A stretch of DNA of 33,854 nt from Blastococcus sp. (GCA_025965715.1 JAOPWJ010000153.1:1-33854); one strand, 5' to 3'; shown: positions 8,526 through 17,447, numbered from the stretch's first letter. Numbers and translations are program-made. Notes: generated by a model from the sequence alone, not told the origin.

Positions 8526-9383
8526 TCACGCTACGGAGGCTCCGCCCAGCAGGAGCAGCACGACGTCGAGCACCGTCAACAGCATCACGGCCGGGAACGC
8601 GAGCCGGCGGAAGCGGTCGGTACCGGCCAGGGCGGCCACGACGACGGCCGGGAGGGCGAGGGCGAGGGCGAGCCAGCCGGCAGGCGTCGGCCGTCCCGCG
8701 GGCGCGGCCACGAGCACGATCGAGGCCGCGCCCAGGAGCAGGGCCCCGGCCGCCGCGGACACCCGCGGGCCCAGCCGGTGCGGCAGGCCGCGGATGCCGG
8801 TCGCCAGATCGTCCTCGAGATCGGGTGCGACGTTCGCGAGATGCGCCGCCGCACCGAGCGCCCCTCCGGCCACCACCAGCCACCACGGTGCGGCGGGTGC
8901 GCCCGGCGCCGCGGCCACCACACCGGCGGGCAGGGCCCCGAAGCCGACGACGTAGCCGATCCACGAGCCCCAGGTGCGCTTGAGACCAGCGTTGTAGGCC
9001 CAGCCGCCGGCGACGAGGACGAGCAGCAGCGCGCCGGGCACCGCCCCGAGGAGCAGCGACAGGACGACGGCGAGCGCGACCGCGATCACCGCCGCGGAGC
9101 GCAGCTGCCCGGGTCGGACGGCGCCCTGCACGACCGGCTTGTCGCCCCGCGCCACGGCGCGGTCGCGATCGGCGTCCAGCCAGTCGTTGCTCCACCCGAT
9201 GGACGCCTGACCTGCGAGGACGGCCGCGAAGACCAGCGCCGTGCGCCCGCTCGGCAGCCCGGCGGCCACGGCCAGGAGGGTCGCGACGACGGTCACCGCG
9301 ACGACCGGTCCGGGATGGGTCGCGTCGACCAGTGCGCGCACCGCGGGGCGCCCCTCAGGTCCCCGCGCAGGCACATCCGGCAC
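8526..9383 (-). CDS. UbiA-family membrane prenyltransferase
   Basis: A 285-residue, mostly hydrophobic protein with about eight or nine transmembrane helices. The first Asp-rich motif is SNDWLDADRDRAVARGDKP (Asn66, Asp67, Asp70, Asp74). The second is APDLEDDLATGIRGLP (Asp188, Asp191, Asp192). These bind the Mg-diphosphate of a prenyl donor in the UbiA superfamily. The acceptor cannot be deduced: quinone head groups, heme or polyprenyl sugar acceptors are all possible, and nothing here marks it as MenA. The start is GTG at 9383. The gene diverges from carD across about 120 bases. The nearby MEP-pathway genes ispD and ispF supply precursors for prenyl donors, which may or may not be meaningful. 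Confidence 0.88.
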   Translation of the reverse strand: MPDVPARGPEGRPAVRALVDATHPGPVVAVTVVATLLAVAAGLPSGRTALVFAAVLAGQASIGWSNDWLDADRDRAVARGDKPVVQGAVRPGQLRSAAVIAVALAVVLSLLLGAVPGALLLVLVAGGWAYNAGLKRTWGSWIGYVVGFGALPAGVVAAAPGAPAAPWWLVVAGGALGAAAHLANVAPDLEDDLATGIRGLPHRLGPRVSAAAGALLLGAASIVLVAAPAGRPTPAGWLALALALPAVVVAALAGTDRFRRLAFPAVMLLTVLDVVLLLLGGASVA

Positions 9384-9471
9384 GCTGTGTCAACCCCTCC
9401 ACTGTCCCTCGCCAGGCTCCTGACCTGCAGATTTACGAACCCGAGCCGAGTCGTTCGTCAGTCTGCCGTGG

Positions 9472-9477
9472 TAACCT
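9472..9477 (+). promoter_or_regulatory. Candidate -10 element for carD
   Basis: TAACCT fits the actinobacterial TANNNT -10 consensus. It lies 28 bases before the carD ATG and only 4 bases before the in-frame GTG at 9481. Transcription would then start at or after that GTG, which argues for the ATG. No convincing -35 hexamer is seen. Confidence 0.45.
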
Positions 9478-9504
9478 GGGGTGAGCGAAAGGGGTCACAT
9501 CCAC

Positions 9505-9987
9505 ATGGGCTTCACTGTCGGCGAGACCGTCGTTTACCCGCACCATGGTGCTGCGCTCATCGAGGCGATCGAGCAGCGGACCATCAAGGGCGTCGAGCGC
9601 GCCTACCTCGTGCTGAAGGTCGCCCAGGGCGACCTCACCGTGCGCGTGCCGGCTGACAACGCTGAGATCGTCGGCGTGCGTGACGTCGTCGGGCAGGAAG
9701 GCCTGGACAAGGTCTTCGAGGTGCTCCGTGCCCCGCACACCGAAGAGCCGACCAACTGGTCCCGTCGCTACAAGGCCAACCTCGAGAAGCTGGCCTCGGG
9801 CGACGTCAACAAGGTCGCCGAGGTCGTCCGCGATCTGTGGCGTCGCGACAAGGACCGCGGGCTGTCGGCAGGGGAGAAGCGCATGCTCTCCAAGGCGCGG
9901 CAGATCCTGGTCAGCGAGCTGGCGCTCGCCGAGGGCACGAACGAGGACAAGGCCGAGATCCTTCTCGACGAGGTCCTCGCTTCCTGA
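9505..9987 (+). CDS. carD: RNA polymerase-binding transcription factor CarD
   Basis: CarD binds the RNA polymerase beta subunit and stabilises open promoter complexes; it is essential in mycobacteria. The 160-residue protein has the Tudor-like RNAP-interacting domain ([19 protein letters not shown] and [17 protein letters not shown], with Arg25 and Arg47). Its basic helical DNA-binding domain carries the minor-groove tryptophan Trp85 in [18 protein letters not shown]. The sequence is close to the mycobacterial protein along its length. I chose ATG 9505, preceded by GAAAGGGG, over the in-frame GTG 9481 because family members begin with [15 protein letters not shown]. It heads the run carD-ispD-ispF-cysS-rlmB. 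Confidence 0.97.
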   Translation: MGFTVGETVVYPHHGAALIEAIEQRTIKGVERAYLVLKVAQGDLTVRVPADNAEIVGVRDVVGQEGLDKVFEVLRAPHTEEPTNWSRRYKANLEKLASGDVNKVAEVVRDLWRRDKDRGLSAGEKRMLSKARQILVSELALAEGTNEDKAEILLDEVLAS

Positions 9988-10034
9988 CCCCGAGCACCAC
10001 CACCCTTCACCTCAGAGACACCCAGACCGCTCCC

Positions 10035-10697
10035 GTGCGCGCTGCCGGCATCGTCGCAGCGGCCGGGAGCGGTGTGCGTCTGGGGGCGGACATGCCCAAG
10101 GCCCTCGTCCCGCTGGCCGGCCGGCCGCTGGTGCGCTGGGCGGTCGACACCCTGCTCGCCGGCGGTGTGGCCGAGGTCGTCGTCACCGTTCCGCCAGGCC
10201 AGCGAGAGGCATTCGCCGCCGCCCTGCCCGAGGGCGTTCTGCTCGTCGACGGCGGACCCACCCGCACCGCGTCGGTGCGGGCGGGGCTCGCGGCGGTCAG
10301 TGACAGTTCCGACGTCGTGCTCGTGCACGACGCCGCGCGCCCCCTGACCCCGCCGGACGTCGTGGCCCGCGTCCTGGCCGCCCTGGCCGACGGTGCCCGA
10401 GCCGTCGTTCCGGTGCTGCCGGTCGTCGACACCACGGTCGCGGTCGGGCCGGACGGCTTGATCACCGGCGCGCTGCCCCGTGAGCAGATCCGCCGCGTGC
10501 AGACCCCGCAGGGATTCCACCGCGCCACCCTGGTGGAGGCATACCAGCGCCTGCCGGCCCACGCCGAACTTCCCGACGACGCCGCGGTGGTGCATTCCGC
10601 CCGCGTCCGGGTGGCCACCGTCGCCGGCGACGAGCGGGCCGCGAAGGTCACCGTCGCCCACGACCTGGTGCTGGCCGAGCTCCAGGTGCGCGGATGA
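10035..10697 (+). CDS. ispD: 2-C-methyl-D-erythritol 4-phosphate cytidylyltransferase IspD
   Basis: IspD joins CTP to MEP to give CDP-methylerythritol, the third step of the MEP isoprenoid pathway. The 220-residue protein begins with the nucleotide-binding loop [15 protein letters not shown] (9-23). [30 protein letters not shown] and [15 protein letters not shown] follow, all typical of IspD. The GTG start at 10035 lies 47 bases after the carD stop and has no clear Shine-Dalgarno sequence. The open frame continues upstream into carD, but only as an overlapping unused frame. It is followed after 25 bases by ispF, the usual ispDF order, although IspE, which acts between them, is not in this window. 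Confidence 0.96.
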   Translation: MRAAGIVAAAGSGVRLGADMPKALVPLAGRPLVRWAVDTLLAGGVAEVVVTVPPGQREAFAAALPEGVLLVDGGPTRTASVRAGLAAVSDSSDVVLVHDAARPLTPPDVVARVLAALADGARAVVPVLPVVDTTVAVGPDGLITGALPREQIRRVQTPQGFHRATLVEAYQRLPAHAELPDDAAVVHSARVRVATVAGDERAAKVTVAHDLVLAELQVRG

Positions 10698-10722
10698 CTG
10701 CCGCGAAGCCCGGAGTCCGGCG

Positions 10723-11229
10723 ATGACACTGCCTCGAGTCGGCATCGGTACCGACGTGCACCCGATCGAAACGGGCCGCGCCTGTCATCTCGCCGGGCTG
10801 GAATGGCCGGGCGCCGACGGCTGCGCCGGGCACTCCGACGGCGACGTCGTGGCCCACGCGCTCACCGACGCCGTTCTCTCCGCCGCGGGCCTGGGTGACA
10901 TCGGCTCCCTGATCGGGACAGACGACCCCCGGTGGGCCGGTGCCGCCGGTACCGCCGTCCTCCGGCACGTGCGCGAGGTGCTCGCCCGGGAGGGCTGGCA
11001 CGTGGGCAACGCATCGGTGCAGCTGATCGCGACCACTCCCAGGCTCGGGGCTCGACGGGCCGAGGCGGAGGCGGCGCTGTCCCGAGCGCTCGGGGCCCCG
11101 GTGAGCGTCACGGCCACCACGACCGACGGTCTCGGTCTCACCGGCCGCGGGGAGGGGCGGGCCGCGGTGGCCACCGCGCTGGTCGCCCGGCATCCCGGCA
11201 CGCCGGGCGCCGTAGACTCCGAGCAGTGA
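10723..11229 (+). CDS. ispF: 2-C-methyl-D-erythritol 2,4-cyclodiphosphate synthase IspF
   Basis: IspF cyclises CDP-methylerythritol 2-phosphate, releasing CMP. The 168-residue protein has the zinc ligands Asp11 and His13 in GIGTDVHPI and His45 in [15 protein letters not shown]. Also present are the signature [13 protein letters not shown] and the C-terminal [14 protein letters not shown] substrate loop. Family length is about 160, and the extra C-terminal residues look unstructured. The ATG at 10723 lies 25 bases behind the ispD stop. Its TGA overlaps the GTG start of cysS (GTGA, 11226-11229), so translation of the two is probably coupled. Confidence 0.97.
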   Translation: MTLPRVGIGTDVHPIETGRACHLAGLEWPGADGCAGHSDGDVVAHALTDAVLSAAGLGDIGSLIGTDDPRWAGAAGTAVLRHVREVLAREGWHVGNASVQLIATTPRLGARRAEAEAALSRALGAPVSVTATTTDGLGLTGRGEGRAAVATALVARHPGTPGAVDSEQ

Positions 11230-12629
11230 GCCTCCGCCTCTACGACACGGCCGCCCGCGCGGTCCGCGACTTCACGCCCATGCGTGCCGGCCGTGCCTCG
11301 ATCTACGTCTGCGGGCTCACCGTCCAGGGGCGGCCGCACATCGGTCACGTCCGCGCCGCCCTCGCCTTCGACGTCCTCCGCCGGTGGCTGACCGCCAGCG
11401 GGCTCGACGTCACCTACGTCCGCAACGTCACCGACATCGACGACAAGATCCTCGCGAAGGCCGACGCCCACGGCGTCCCCTGGTGGGCGTGGGCGTACGA
11501 CAACGAGCGAGCCTGCACCCGGGCCTACGACGTCCTGGGCGTGCTGCCGCCGACCTACGAGCCGCGCGCCACCGGCCACATACCCGAGATGGTCGCCCTG
11601 ATTCAGCGCCTGATCGACCGCGGCCACGCCTACGCCGCCGACGGTGACGTCTACTTCGACGTGCGGTCCTTCCCCGCCTACGGCGAGCTGACCGGGCAGA
11701 AGCTGGACGACCTGCAGTCGGCCGCCGACACCGACACCGACGACCGCAAGCGCGACCCCCGCGACTTCGCCCTCTGGAAGGCGCACAAGGACGGCGAGCC
11801 CGCGACGGCGTCCTGGGACACCCCGTGGGGCCGCGGCCGGCCTGGGTGGCACCTGGAGTGCTCGGCCATGGTCGGCAAGTACCTCGGCGACGAGTTCGAC
11901 ATCCATGGCGGCGGCCTGGACCTCCGCTTTCCGCACCACGAGAACGAGCAGGCGCAGTCGAGGGCGGCCGGCGACGCGTTCGCCCGCGTCTGGATGCACA
12001 ACGGCTGGGTCACCCTCGGGGGCGAGAAGATGAGCAAGTCGATGGGCAACACCGCCCTCGTCGACGAGGTCGTCACGCGGGTCCGCCCGGTCGAGCTGCG
12101 CTACTACCTGGTCGCGCCGCACTACCGCTCGACCATCGAGTTCACCGACGCCGCGCTCGACGAGGCCGCCACCGCCTACCGCCGGCTGGAGTCCTTCATC
12201 CGGCGGGCCGCCGAGCGGGTGGGCGCCGACGCGGGCGACCGGGTGCTGTGCGCCGACTTCACCAACGCCCTGGACGACGACCTGGGCACGCCGGCGGCGA
12301 TCGCCGTGATCCACGACCTCGTCCGTGTGGGCAACACCGCGCTCGCCGACGGCGACGAGAAGGCCGTCGCCGGCGTGCTGGGTTCGGTCCGTGCCATGCT
12401 CGGCGTCCTCGGCCTCGATCCGCTCGACCAGCAGTGGGTCACGGACGGCAGAGACCAGCAGCTCACCTCGGTCACCGGCGGTCTCGTCTCACTGGCGCTC
12501 GAGCAGCGGCAGGCGGCCCGGGCGCGCAAGGACTTCGCCGCGGCCGATGCGATCCGTGACCAGCTCACCTACCTCGGCGTCTCCGTCGAGGACACCCCGC
12601 AGGGACCCCGATGGGAGCTGACCCGCTGA
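11226..12629 (+). CDS. cysS: Cysteinyl-tRNA synthetase
   Basis: This class I synthetase of 467 residues charges tRNA-Cys. It shows the HIGH motif (38-41) in [20 protein letters not shown] and KMSKS (268-272) in [11 protein letters not shown]. The four zinc ligands are in the expected places (Cys29, Cys212 in WHLECSAM, His237 and Glu241 in [12 protein letters not shown]). A C-terminal DALR-type anticodon region and tail follow. The homologous MshC (mycothiol cysteine ligase) is shorter, about 410 residues, and lacks this tail. The ispF-cysS-rlmB order also matches mycobacterial CysS1. The GTG start overlaps the ispF stop by 4 bases, and the stop overlaps the next ATG by one base. Confidence 0.96.
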   Translation: MSLRLYDTAARAVRDFTPMRAGRASIYVCGLTVQGRPHIGHVRAALAFDVLRRWLTASGLDVTYVRNVTDIDDKILAKADAHGVPWWAWAYDNERACTRAYDVLGVLPPTYEPRATGHIPEMVALIQRLIDRGHAYAADGDVYFDVRSFPAYGELTGQKLDDLQSAADTDTDDRKRDPRDFALWKAHKDGEPATASWDTPWGRGRPGWHLECSAMVGKYLGDEFDIHGGGLDLRFPHHENEQAQSRAAGDAFARVWMHNGWVTLGGEKMSKSMGNTALVDEVVTRVRPVELRYYLVAPHYRSTIEFTDAALDEAATAYRRLESFIRRAAERVGADAGDRVLCADFTNALDDDLGTPAAIAVIHDLVRVGNTALADGDEKAVAGVLGSVRAMLGVLGLDPLDQQWVTDGRDQQLTSVTGGLVSLALEQRQAARARKDFAAADAIRDQLTYLGVSVEDTPQGPRWELTR

Positions 12630-13588
12630 TGGCCGGCAACAGCCAGCGCCGCGGCCGCACGACCGGCGCAGGTAAGAAGACCGCAACCGCCGGCACCGGC
12701 GGCAAGAACCGCCGGTCCCTGGCCGGCCGCGGCGCCACTCCACCTGCCGAGGCACGGCCCGGGCACCCCGCGCAGCGACGGGCCGCCGTCGAGCAGCGCC
12801 AGCGGGCCGATCGGGCCCGCGCCCGGGCCCGATCCGAGGAGACCCCCGAGCTGCTGCTCGGGCGCAACCCCGTGGTCGAGGCGCTGCGGGCCAAGATCCC
12901 GGCGAACGCGCTCTACGTCGTCACCGGCGACAACCAGCGTGCGGCCGACGAGCGGATCGCCGAGGCCATGGCACTGGCCGCCGACAGGGGCCTGCCGCTG
13001 CTCGAGGTCGGCAAGGCGGAGTTCGACCGAATGTCGCAGGGGGCGCTGCACCAGGGCATCGGCCTGCAGGTGCCGCCCTACGACTACGCGCACCCCGACG
13101 ACCTGCTGGACCTGGCCCGCAACTCCGGTCGCCCCCCGCTGATCGTGGCGATGGACGGCGTGACCGACCCGCGGAACCTCGGCGCCGTCGTCCGGTCGGC
13201 CGCCGCGTTCGACGCGCACGGCGTGGTCGTCCCGCAGCGCCGGGCCGTCGGCATGACGGCATCGGCCTGGCGGACCAGTGCCGGTGCCGCGGCGCGGATC
13301 CCGGTCGCCCGCGCGGTCAACCTCGCGCGCGCCCTGGCCTCCTACCAGGACGCCGGCCTGCAGACCGTCGGCCTGGCCGGTGACGGTGACGTCGACCTGA
13401 CCGACTACGACGGCTTCGCCGACCCGGTCGCGCTGGTGGTCGGGGCGGAGGGCACCGGACTGTCCCGGCTGGTGCGGGAGCGCTGCGACGTCGTCGTCCG
13501 GATCCCGATCGACCGGGCCACCGAGTCGCTCAACGTGAGCGTCGCCGCCGGCATCGCCCTCTACGCCGCGGGGGCGGCCCGCCGCTGA
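12629..13588 (+). CDS. rlmB: SPOUT-family 23S rRNA 2'-O-ribose methyltransferase, RlmB-like
   Basis: A 319-residue protein of the SpoU/TrmH class, which methylates a ribose 2'-OH in 23S rRNA (G2251 for E. coli RlmB). The first 75 residues are a basic, Gly/Ala/Arg-rich disordered extension common in actinobacterial members. The RNA-binding substrate domain starts at [13 protein letters not shown]. The three SPOUT motifs follow: [35 protein letters not shown] and [20 protein letters not shown], which form the knotted SAM site. The ATG at 12629 overlaps the cysS TGA (TGATG), so translation is coupled. The exact methylated nucleotide is inferred from the family. Confidence 0.93.
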   Translation: MAGNSQRRGRTTGAGKKTATAGTGGKNRRSLAGRGATPPAEARPGHPAQRRAAVEQRQRADRARARARSEETPELLLGRNPVVEALRAKIPANALYVVTGDNQRAADERIAEAMALAADRGLPLLEVGKAEFDRMSQGALHQGIGLQVPPYDYAHPDDLLDLARNSGRPPLIVAMDGVTDPRNLGAVVRSAAAFDAHGVVVPQRRAVGMTASAWRTSAGAAARIPVARAVNLARALASYQDAGLQTVGLAGDGDVDLTDYDGFADPVALVVGAEGTGLSRLVRERCDVVVRIPIDRATESLNVSVAAGIALYAAGAARR

Positions 13589-13595
13589 ACGGGCC

Positions 13596-14876
13596 TCAGC
13601 CGAGGAGCTGGGCGACCGTGTAGATCACCAGGCCGGCGAGGCCGCCGACGACGGTGCCGTTGACCCGGATCCACTGCAGATCCCGGCCGACCTGCAGCTC
13701 GATCCGCTGGCTGGTCTCCTCGGTGTCCCAGCGCGCGACGGTGCTGCTCACCAGGTCGGCGAGGTCGCCGGAGAACCGCTCGACGAGATATCCGGCGACG
13801 GTGTGGGAGTGCCGCTGCACCAGCTCGCGCAACGTGGGGTCGTTCTGCATCGAGCGCGCGAGTTGGGCGATCATCCCGGCGATGCGCGTCCGCAGCTCGG
13901 ACCCGGGATCGGCGGCGGCGGTCAGGACGGCGTTCTTCGCGTTGGACCACAGCGACCCCGACCAGGTGCGGACGGCGGGGTGCTCCAGGAGCTCCTTCTT
14001 CAGCTCCTCGATCCGGCCAGCGGTGTCCGGGTCGGTGCGCAGCGCGTGCACGTAGGTGCGCAGCCGTGCGTCGTAGGACCGCCGCAGCTCGTGGCGCGCG
14101 TCGGCACCGACCTCGTCGAGGAAGCCCTGCAGCCCGGCGAACACCCGGTCGAACACTCGGTCGTCCACCCAGTCGGGTACCCAGGCCGGCGAGGCGTCGC
14201 CGAGCTGCGCCCGGAACACCAGCCGGTTCTCCTCCAGGAACCGCGCCAGCAGGTGCAGCGCCGCGGACAGCACCTCCTGGTGCCGGTCACCCTCCACCAC
14301 GAGTTCGAGAACCCGGGCCAGCACCGGCGCAGCAGGGGTCTCGTGCAGCTTCCGGTCGACGATGGCCGCGACGGCCGGTTCCACATCCTCGTCACGGAGC
14401 AGCTCGGTCAGCGCGGTCAGCAGCGTCGAGGCGTCACCGGCCAGGCGCTCGGCGCGGCCGGGCGCGGCCAGGAAGCCGCCCAGTCGACCGGGGACGTCGA
14501 TGGTGGTCAACTTCTCCTCGACGACAGCCCTGGTCAGGAAGTTCTCCTGCACGAAAGTGCCGAGGCTCGCGCCGATCTGGTCCTTCTTGCGCGGAATGAT
14601 CGCGGTGTGCGGAATGGGCAGCCCCAGTGGGTGCCGGAAGAGGGCGGTCACCGCGAACCAGTCGGCCAGGGCACCGACCATCGAGGCCTCGGCCGTGGCC
14701 CGGATGTAGCCCACCCAGGCGCCGGCGTCCGAGCCGAGCAGGACGCAGGCGAGGAAGACGGCCGCGGCGAAGACGAAGAGCCCCGTGGCCAGCCGCTTCA
14801 TGCGGGCCAGGTCGCGGGCCCGTTGCGGATCGTCGAGGGAGGCCGTCAGGGAAGTGGACGGTCGGGGTGCCGGCAC
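13596..14876 (-). CDS. DUF445-family membrane-associated protein
   Basis: A protein of about 426 residues matching DUF445. It has an N-terminal hydrophobic helix (ATGLFVFAAAVFLACVLLG), then the family's conserved stretch EASMVGALADWFAVTALFRHPLGLPIPHTAIIP. A long helical, probably coiled-coil body follows, and a final hydrophobic helix (TVVGGLAGLVIYTVAQLL) ends the protein. Function is not established for the family. I place the start at GTG 14876. An in-frame GTG at 14927 is possible, but its first codons would lie in the loop and arm of the htrA terminator hairpin. The ATG at about 14801 is a further option. It ends 7 bases after the convergent rlmB stop. Confidence 0.85.
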   Translation of the reverse strand: MPAPRPSTSLTASLDDPQRARDLARMKRLATGLFVFAAAVFLACVLLGSDAGAWVGYIRATAEASMVGALADWFAVTALFRHPLGLPIPHTAIIPRKKDQIGASLGTFVQENFLTRAVVEEKLTTIDVPGRLGGFLAAPGRAERLAGDASTLLTALTELLRDEDVEPAVAAIVDRKLHETPAAPVLARVLELVVEGDRHQEVLSAALHLLARFLEENRLVFRAQLGDASPAWVPDWVDDRVFDRVFAGLQGFLDEVGADARHELRRSYDARLRTYVHALRTDPDTAGRIEELKKELLEHPAVRTWSGSLWSNAKNAVLTAAADPGSELRTRIAGMIAQLARSMQNDPTLRELVQRHSHTVAGYLVERFSGDLADLVSSTVARWDTEETSQRIELQVGRDLQWIRVNGTVVGGLAGLVIYTVAQLLG

Positions 14877-14898
14877 CCGCAGCAGCCTAGAGAAAGGA

Positions 14899-14953
14899 CC
14901 CCCCGCCCCCCACCGCTCACCCGTCACGGCGGGCGATTGCGGGGGGCGGGGGG
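14899..14953 (-). terminator. Strong GC hairpin after htrA
   Basis: Arms 14899-14911 and 14941-14953 are 13-base perfect complements (six C, G, six C against six G, C, six G) with a 29-base loop. On the minus strand the hairpin is followed by a pyrimidine-rich run TCCTTTCTCT, as expected of an intrinsic terminator for htrA, which ends 20 bases upstream. Confidence 0.75.
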
Positions 14954-14972
14954 CCCGGGGCAGGGGCCTCGA

Positions 14973-16484
14973 TCAGCCGGTCCTGCCGAGGGTGACGTCG
15001 ACCTTCTGCGTGTCGTTCCCACGCCGGACGGTCAGCGTGACCGCGTCGCCGGGTGAGTGGCTCCGGACAGCGGCCGTGAGCTCGGTCGAGGTCGTCACCG
15101 GGCGGTCGTCGACGGCGGTGATGACGTCGCCGACCTCGATGCCCGCCTTCTCCGCGGCGCCGCCCGATTCCACGGAGACGATGCCGGCGCCGTTGCCGAC
15201 CGCGCTGCTGCCGTCGGCGCTGTCGGTCCGGGCGCTGACTCCCAGGTAGGCCCGCGTCGCCTTTCCGGTCTTGATGATCTCGTTGGCGATCCGATCGGCG
15301 GTGTTGCTCGGGATGGCGAAGCCGACGCCGATGTTGCCGCTCTCCGACTGCCCGCCGGGCACGCCGGAGGCGACGGTGGCGATGGCGGTGTTGATACCGA
15401 TGACCTCGCCCGCGCCGTTGACCAGCGCGCCGCCGGAGTTGCCCGGGTTGATCGCCGCGTCCGTCTGCAGGGCGTCGATGACGGTCGAGTCGTTCTCGGT
15501 CGAGCCGGTGGCCACGGCTCGGCCGGTGGCGCTGATGATCCCGTCGGTCACGGTGTTCGACAGGCCGAGCGGCGCTCCGATCGCCACGGCGACGTCACCG
15601 ACCTGAACCTTGTCGGAGTCGGCGAAGGTCGCGGGGGTCAGCCCGTCGACGCCGTCGACCTTCACGACGGCCAGGTCGGAGGAGGGGTCGGTGCCGACGA
15701 CGGTGGCGTCGTAGAGGGTGCCGTCGGCGGTGCGCACCCGGACCGTGCCGGTGGCGGTGCTGTCCAGGGTGACCACGTGGTTGTTGGTGAGCACGTAACC
15801 GTCCTCGGTGAGGACGACGCCGGAGCCGCTGCCCGAGCTGGAGCTGCTCGCCACGTAGATCGTCACGACGCTCGGTGAGGCCTTCGCCGCGGCCGCCGTC
15901 GCGGTGGTGGCTGTCTCCGGATGCTGGATGACGACGCTCTGCGCGGAGGCCGGGTTGTTGCTCGCGCCGGACGAGTGGTCGAGCAGGGTGGCCGCGCCTG
16001 CGCCGGCGCCGCCCCCGATCAGGGCGCCGGCGACGAGTCCCGCGACGCCGATGCGCATCCGGCCCGCGCGGCGCTTCGGGACCGGCGCAGCCTCGGGAGC
16101 TGCGGCGAAGCCGTAACCGCCCCCGGCGGGATCCTGGGGCCGGGGGGCGCCGGGGAACGGCGTTCCGCCGGTGTAGGGCGTGCCGTAGGGCTGCCCCGCG
16201 CCGTAGGACGGGCCTGCGCCGTAGGACGGCCCATAGCCGGGGCCGGGGGCCGGGGCCGGGCCGGGGCCGGGGGCCGGGTACGCGGGCGGGGATGGCTGCG
16301 CCGGCGCCCAGACAGAGGGTTCCTGGGTATTGCCCACGACGGGCCGGCCCTGCGGAGTGGTCTGCGCCGCGTCGAAGCCCGGCGCGGGCGCGGCCGGCTG
16401 ACCGGCAGCCCCCGACGGCTGTGCGACCTCGGGTTCACGCCCGGCGGAGGAGCCCGACGGATCCGGCTGATCGTGTGCACTCAC
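14973..16484 (-). CDS. HtrA/DegP-family membrane-anchored serine protease with PDZ domain
   Basis: A 503-residue envelope protease for misfolded exported proteins. The N-terminal 140 residues are cytoplasmic, disordered and rich in Pro, Gly, Ala and Tyr, with GPSYGA-type repeats. One transmembrane helix (about 143-167) follows. The trypsin-like domain carries the triad His236 (LTNNHVV), Asp270 (DPSSDLAVVKVDG) and Ser350 (NPGNSGGALVN). A C-terminal PDZ domain starts at RAYLGVSAR and includes GAAEKAGIEVGDVI. I chose GTG 16484 because GGGAGGA lies 8 bases upstream of it; the in-frame ATG at 16511 lies in the loop of a hairpin and has no such site. It is comparable to mycobacterial HtrA/PepD proteins. 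Confidence 0.94.
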   Translation of the reverse strand: MSAHDQPDPSGSSAGREPEVAQPSGAAGQPAAPAPGFDAAQTTPQGRPVVGNTQEPSVWAPAQPSPPAYPAPGPGPAPAPGPGYGPSYGAGPSYGAGQPYGTPYTGGTPFPGAPRPQDPAGGGYGFAAAPEAAPVPKRRAGRMRIGVAGLVAGALIGGGAGAGAATLLDHSSGASNNPASAQSVVIQHPETATTATAAAAKASPSVVTIYVASSSSSGSGSGVVLTEDGYVLTNNHVVTLDSTATGTVRVRTADGTLYDATVVGTDPSSDLAVVKVDGVDGLTPATFADSDKVQVGDVAVAIGAPLGLSNTVTDGIISATGRAVATGSTENDSTVIDALQTDAAINPGNSGGALVNGAGEVIGINTAIATVASGVPGGQSESGNIGVGFAIPSNTADRIANEIIKTGKATRAYLGVSARTDSADGSSAVGNGAGIVSVESGGAAEKAGIEVGDVITAVDDRPVTTSTELTAAVRSHSPGDAVTLTVRRGNDTQKVDVTLGRTG

Positions 16485-16501
16485 TGCTGCTGTCCTCCCT
16501 T

Positions 16502-16521
16502 CCGCGGCCATCCGGCCGCGG
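16502..16521 (-). other. Perfect 8-bp hairpin in the htrA leader
   Basis: CCGCGGCC and GGCCGCGG flank ATCC. The hairpin ends about 17 bases upstream of the htrA GTG, just before its ribosome-binding site. It could be a leader RNA structure or an operator dyad; no similar sequence is seen at other promoters in the window. Confidence 0.5.
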
Positions 16522-16628
16522 CGATGACTCCACTGTGCGACCGCCCGCTGGCTCGGCGCTGGAGGCTGGCTGTGAGATTGCTGAGGGTCGCGGCGCAGCG
16601 TCTCGGCACGGCGTTCCCGTGCGGGGTC

Positions 16629-17405
16629 TCAGGGCGGGACGGGCCCCAGCAAGGCTCCCCGGGCGACGAGCTCGGTGACCGCCCAGACGGCGAGGACCTC
16701 GGCTGCCAGCAGTCCGATGAGAACCAGCAGCTGAGCCGCGCCCGCCTCGAGCGGTGTGCCGCCGCCGAGGAGCACGCCGACGAACGCGCCCGGCAGCGTG
16801 ACCAGCCCGACGGTGCGGGTCTGGTCCAGCGGCGGCACGAGCGCGGTGCCGGCCACCCGCCGGGCGACCAGCAGGACGGCGTCCCGGCGGAGGAACCCCA
16901 GCGCCAACGCGGCCTCCACCTCGCCGCGTCGGCTCGTCAGCTCGTCGCGGAGCCGCCGCCCGGCCAGGGATGTCGCCGTCATCGCGCCGCCGACGATGAT
17001 TCCGGCGATCGGGATGACCGCCGTCCCCCGCAGGGGGACGGTGCCGCTGCCGAGGACGAGCGCCACGACCGGGATCGCGCCGCCGACGATCGGAACAGCG
17101 GTCCACAGGAGGCGGCGGCGGGCGCCCGCCGCCCGCAGGGGCAGGCCGGTGACCCGCCCGGCGGCGGTCAGCGTGGCGACGCTGACCATCAGCAGGACGA
17201 ACGCGGCCGACAGCACCAGCGAGTGGACGACGGCCAGCAGGACGGCGGAGACCGCCGCGAGCTGGACCGTGGCGCGGACGGCGGCGATCAGGATCGGCCG
17301 GTCCTGCGCCAGCCCCGACGCCCGTCCGGCGACGGCGCCGATCACCGCGAGCGCGACCAGGGCGACGGCCAGGCGCGGACCGACGTCCACCACGGAGGAA
17401 CCCAC
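16629..17405 (-). CDS. FetB/UPF0014-family ABC transporter permease (orphan)
   Basis: A 258-residue integral membrane protein with about seven hydrophobic helices. The family signature is near the C-terminus: ALVPPLDQTRTVGLVTLPGAFVGVLLGG, with the preceding cytoplasmic stretch RRGEVEAALALGFLRRDA, matching the UPF0014/FetB permease. In E. coli FetAB is involved in iron export and peroxide resistance. No FetA-type ATPase gene adjoins it; the neighbours are htrA and a universal stress protein. The start is GTG at 17405, with AGGA about 8 bases upstream; a second GTG lies a few codons in. The substrate is unproven, and the ATPase may be encoded elsewhere. Confidence 0.85.
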   Translation of the reverse strand: MGSSVVDVGPRLAVALVALAVIGAVAGRASGLAQDRPILIAAVRATVQLAAVSAVLLAVVHSLVLSAAFVLLMVSVATLTAAGRVTGLPLRAAGARRRLLWTAVPIVGGAIPVVALVLGSGTVPLRGTAVIPIAGIIVGGAMTATSLAGRRLRDELTSRRGEVEAALALGFLRRDAVLLVARRVAGTALVPPLDQTRTVGLVTLPGAFVGVLLGGGTPLEAGAAQLLVLIGLLAAEVLAVWAVTELVARGALLGPVPP

Positions 17406-17447
17406 GGGAGCGATCCTGCCCCGCGGGGCCGGGGTGCGGTCCGGCGG

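Noticed and set aside
10785-12314. 509-codon open frame on the minus strand
   Set aside because: Antisense to ispF and cysS, both of which have complete catalytic motifs.
11226-12629. Possible MshC (mycothiol cysteine ligase) instead of CysS
   Set aside because: Length of 467 residues with a C-terminal anticodon region and the ispF-rlmB context favour cysteinyl-tRNA synthetase.
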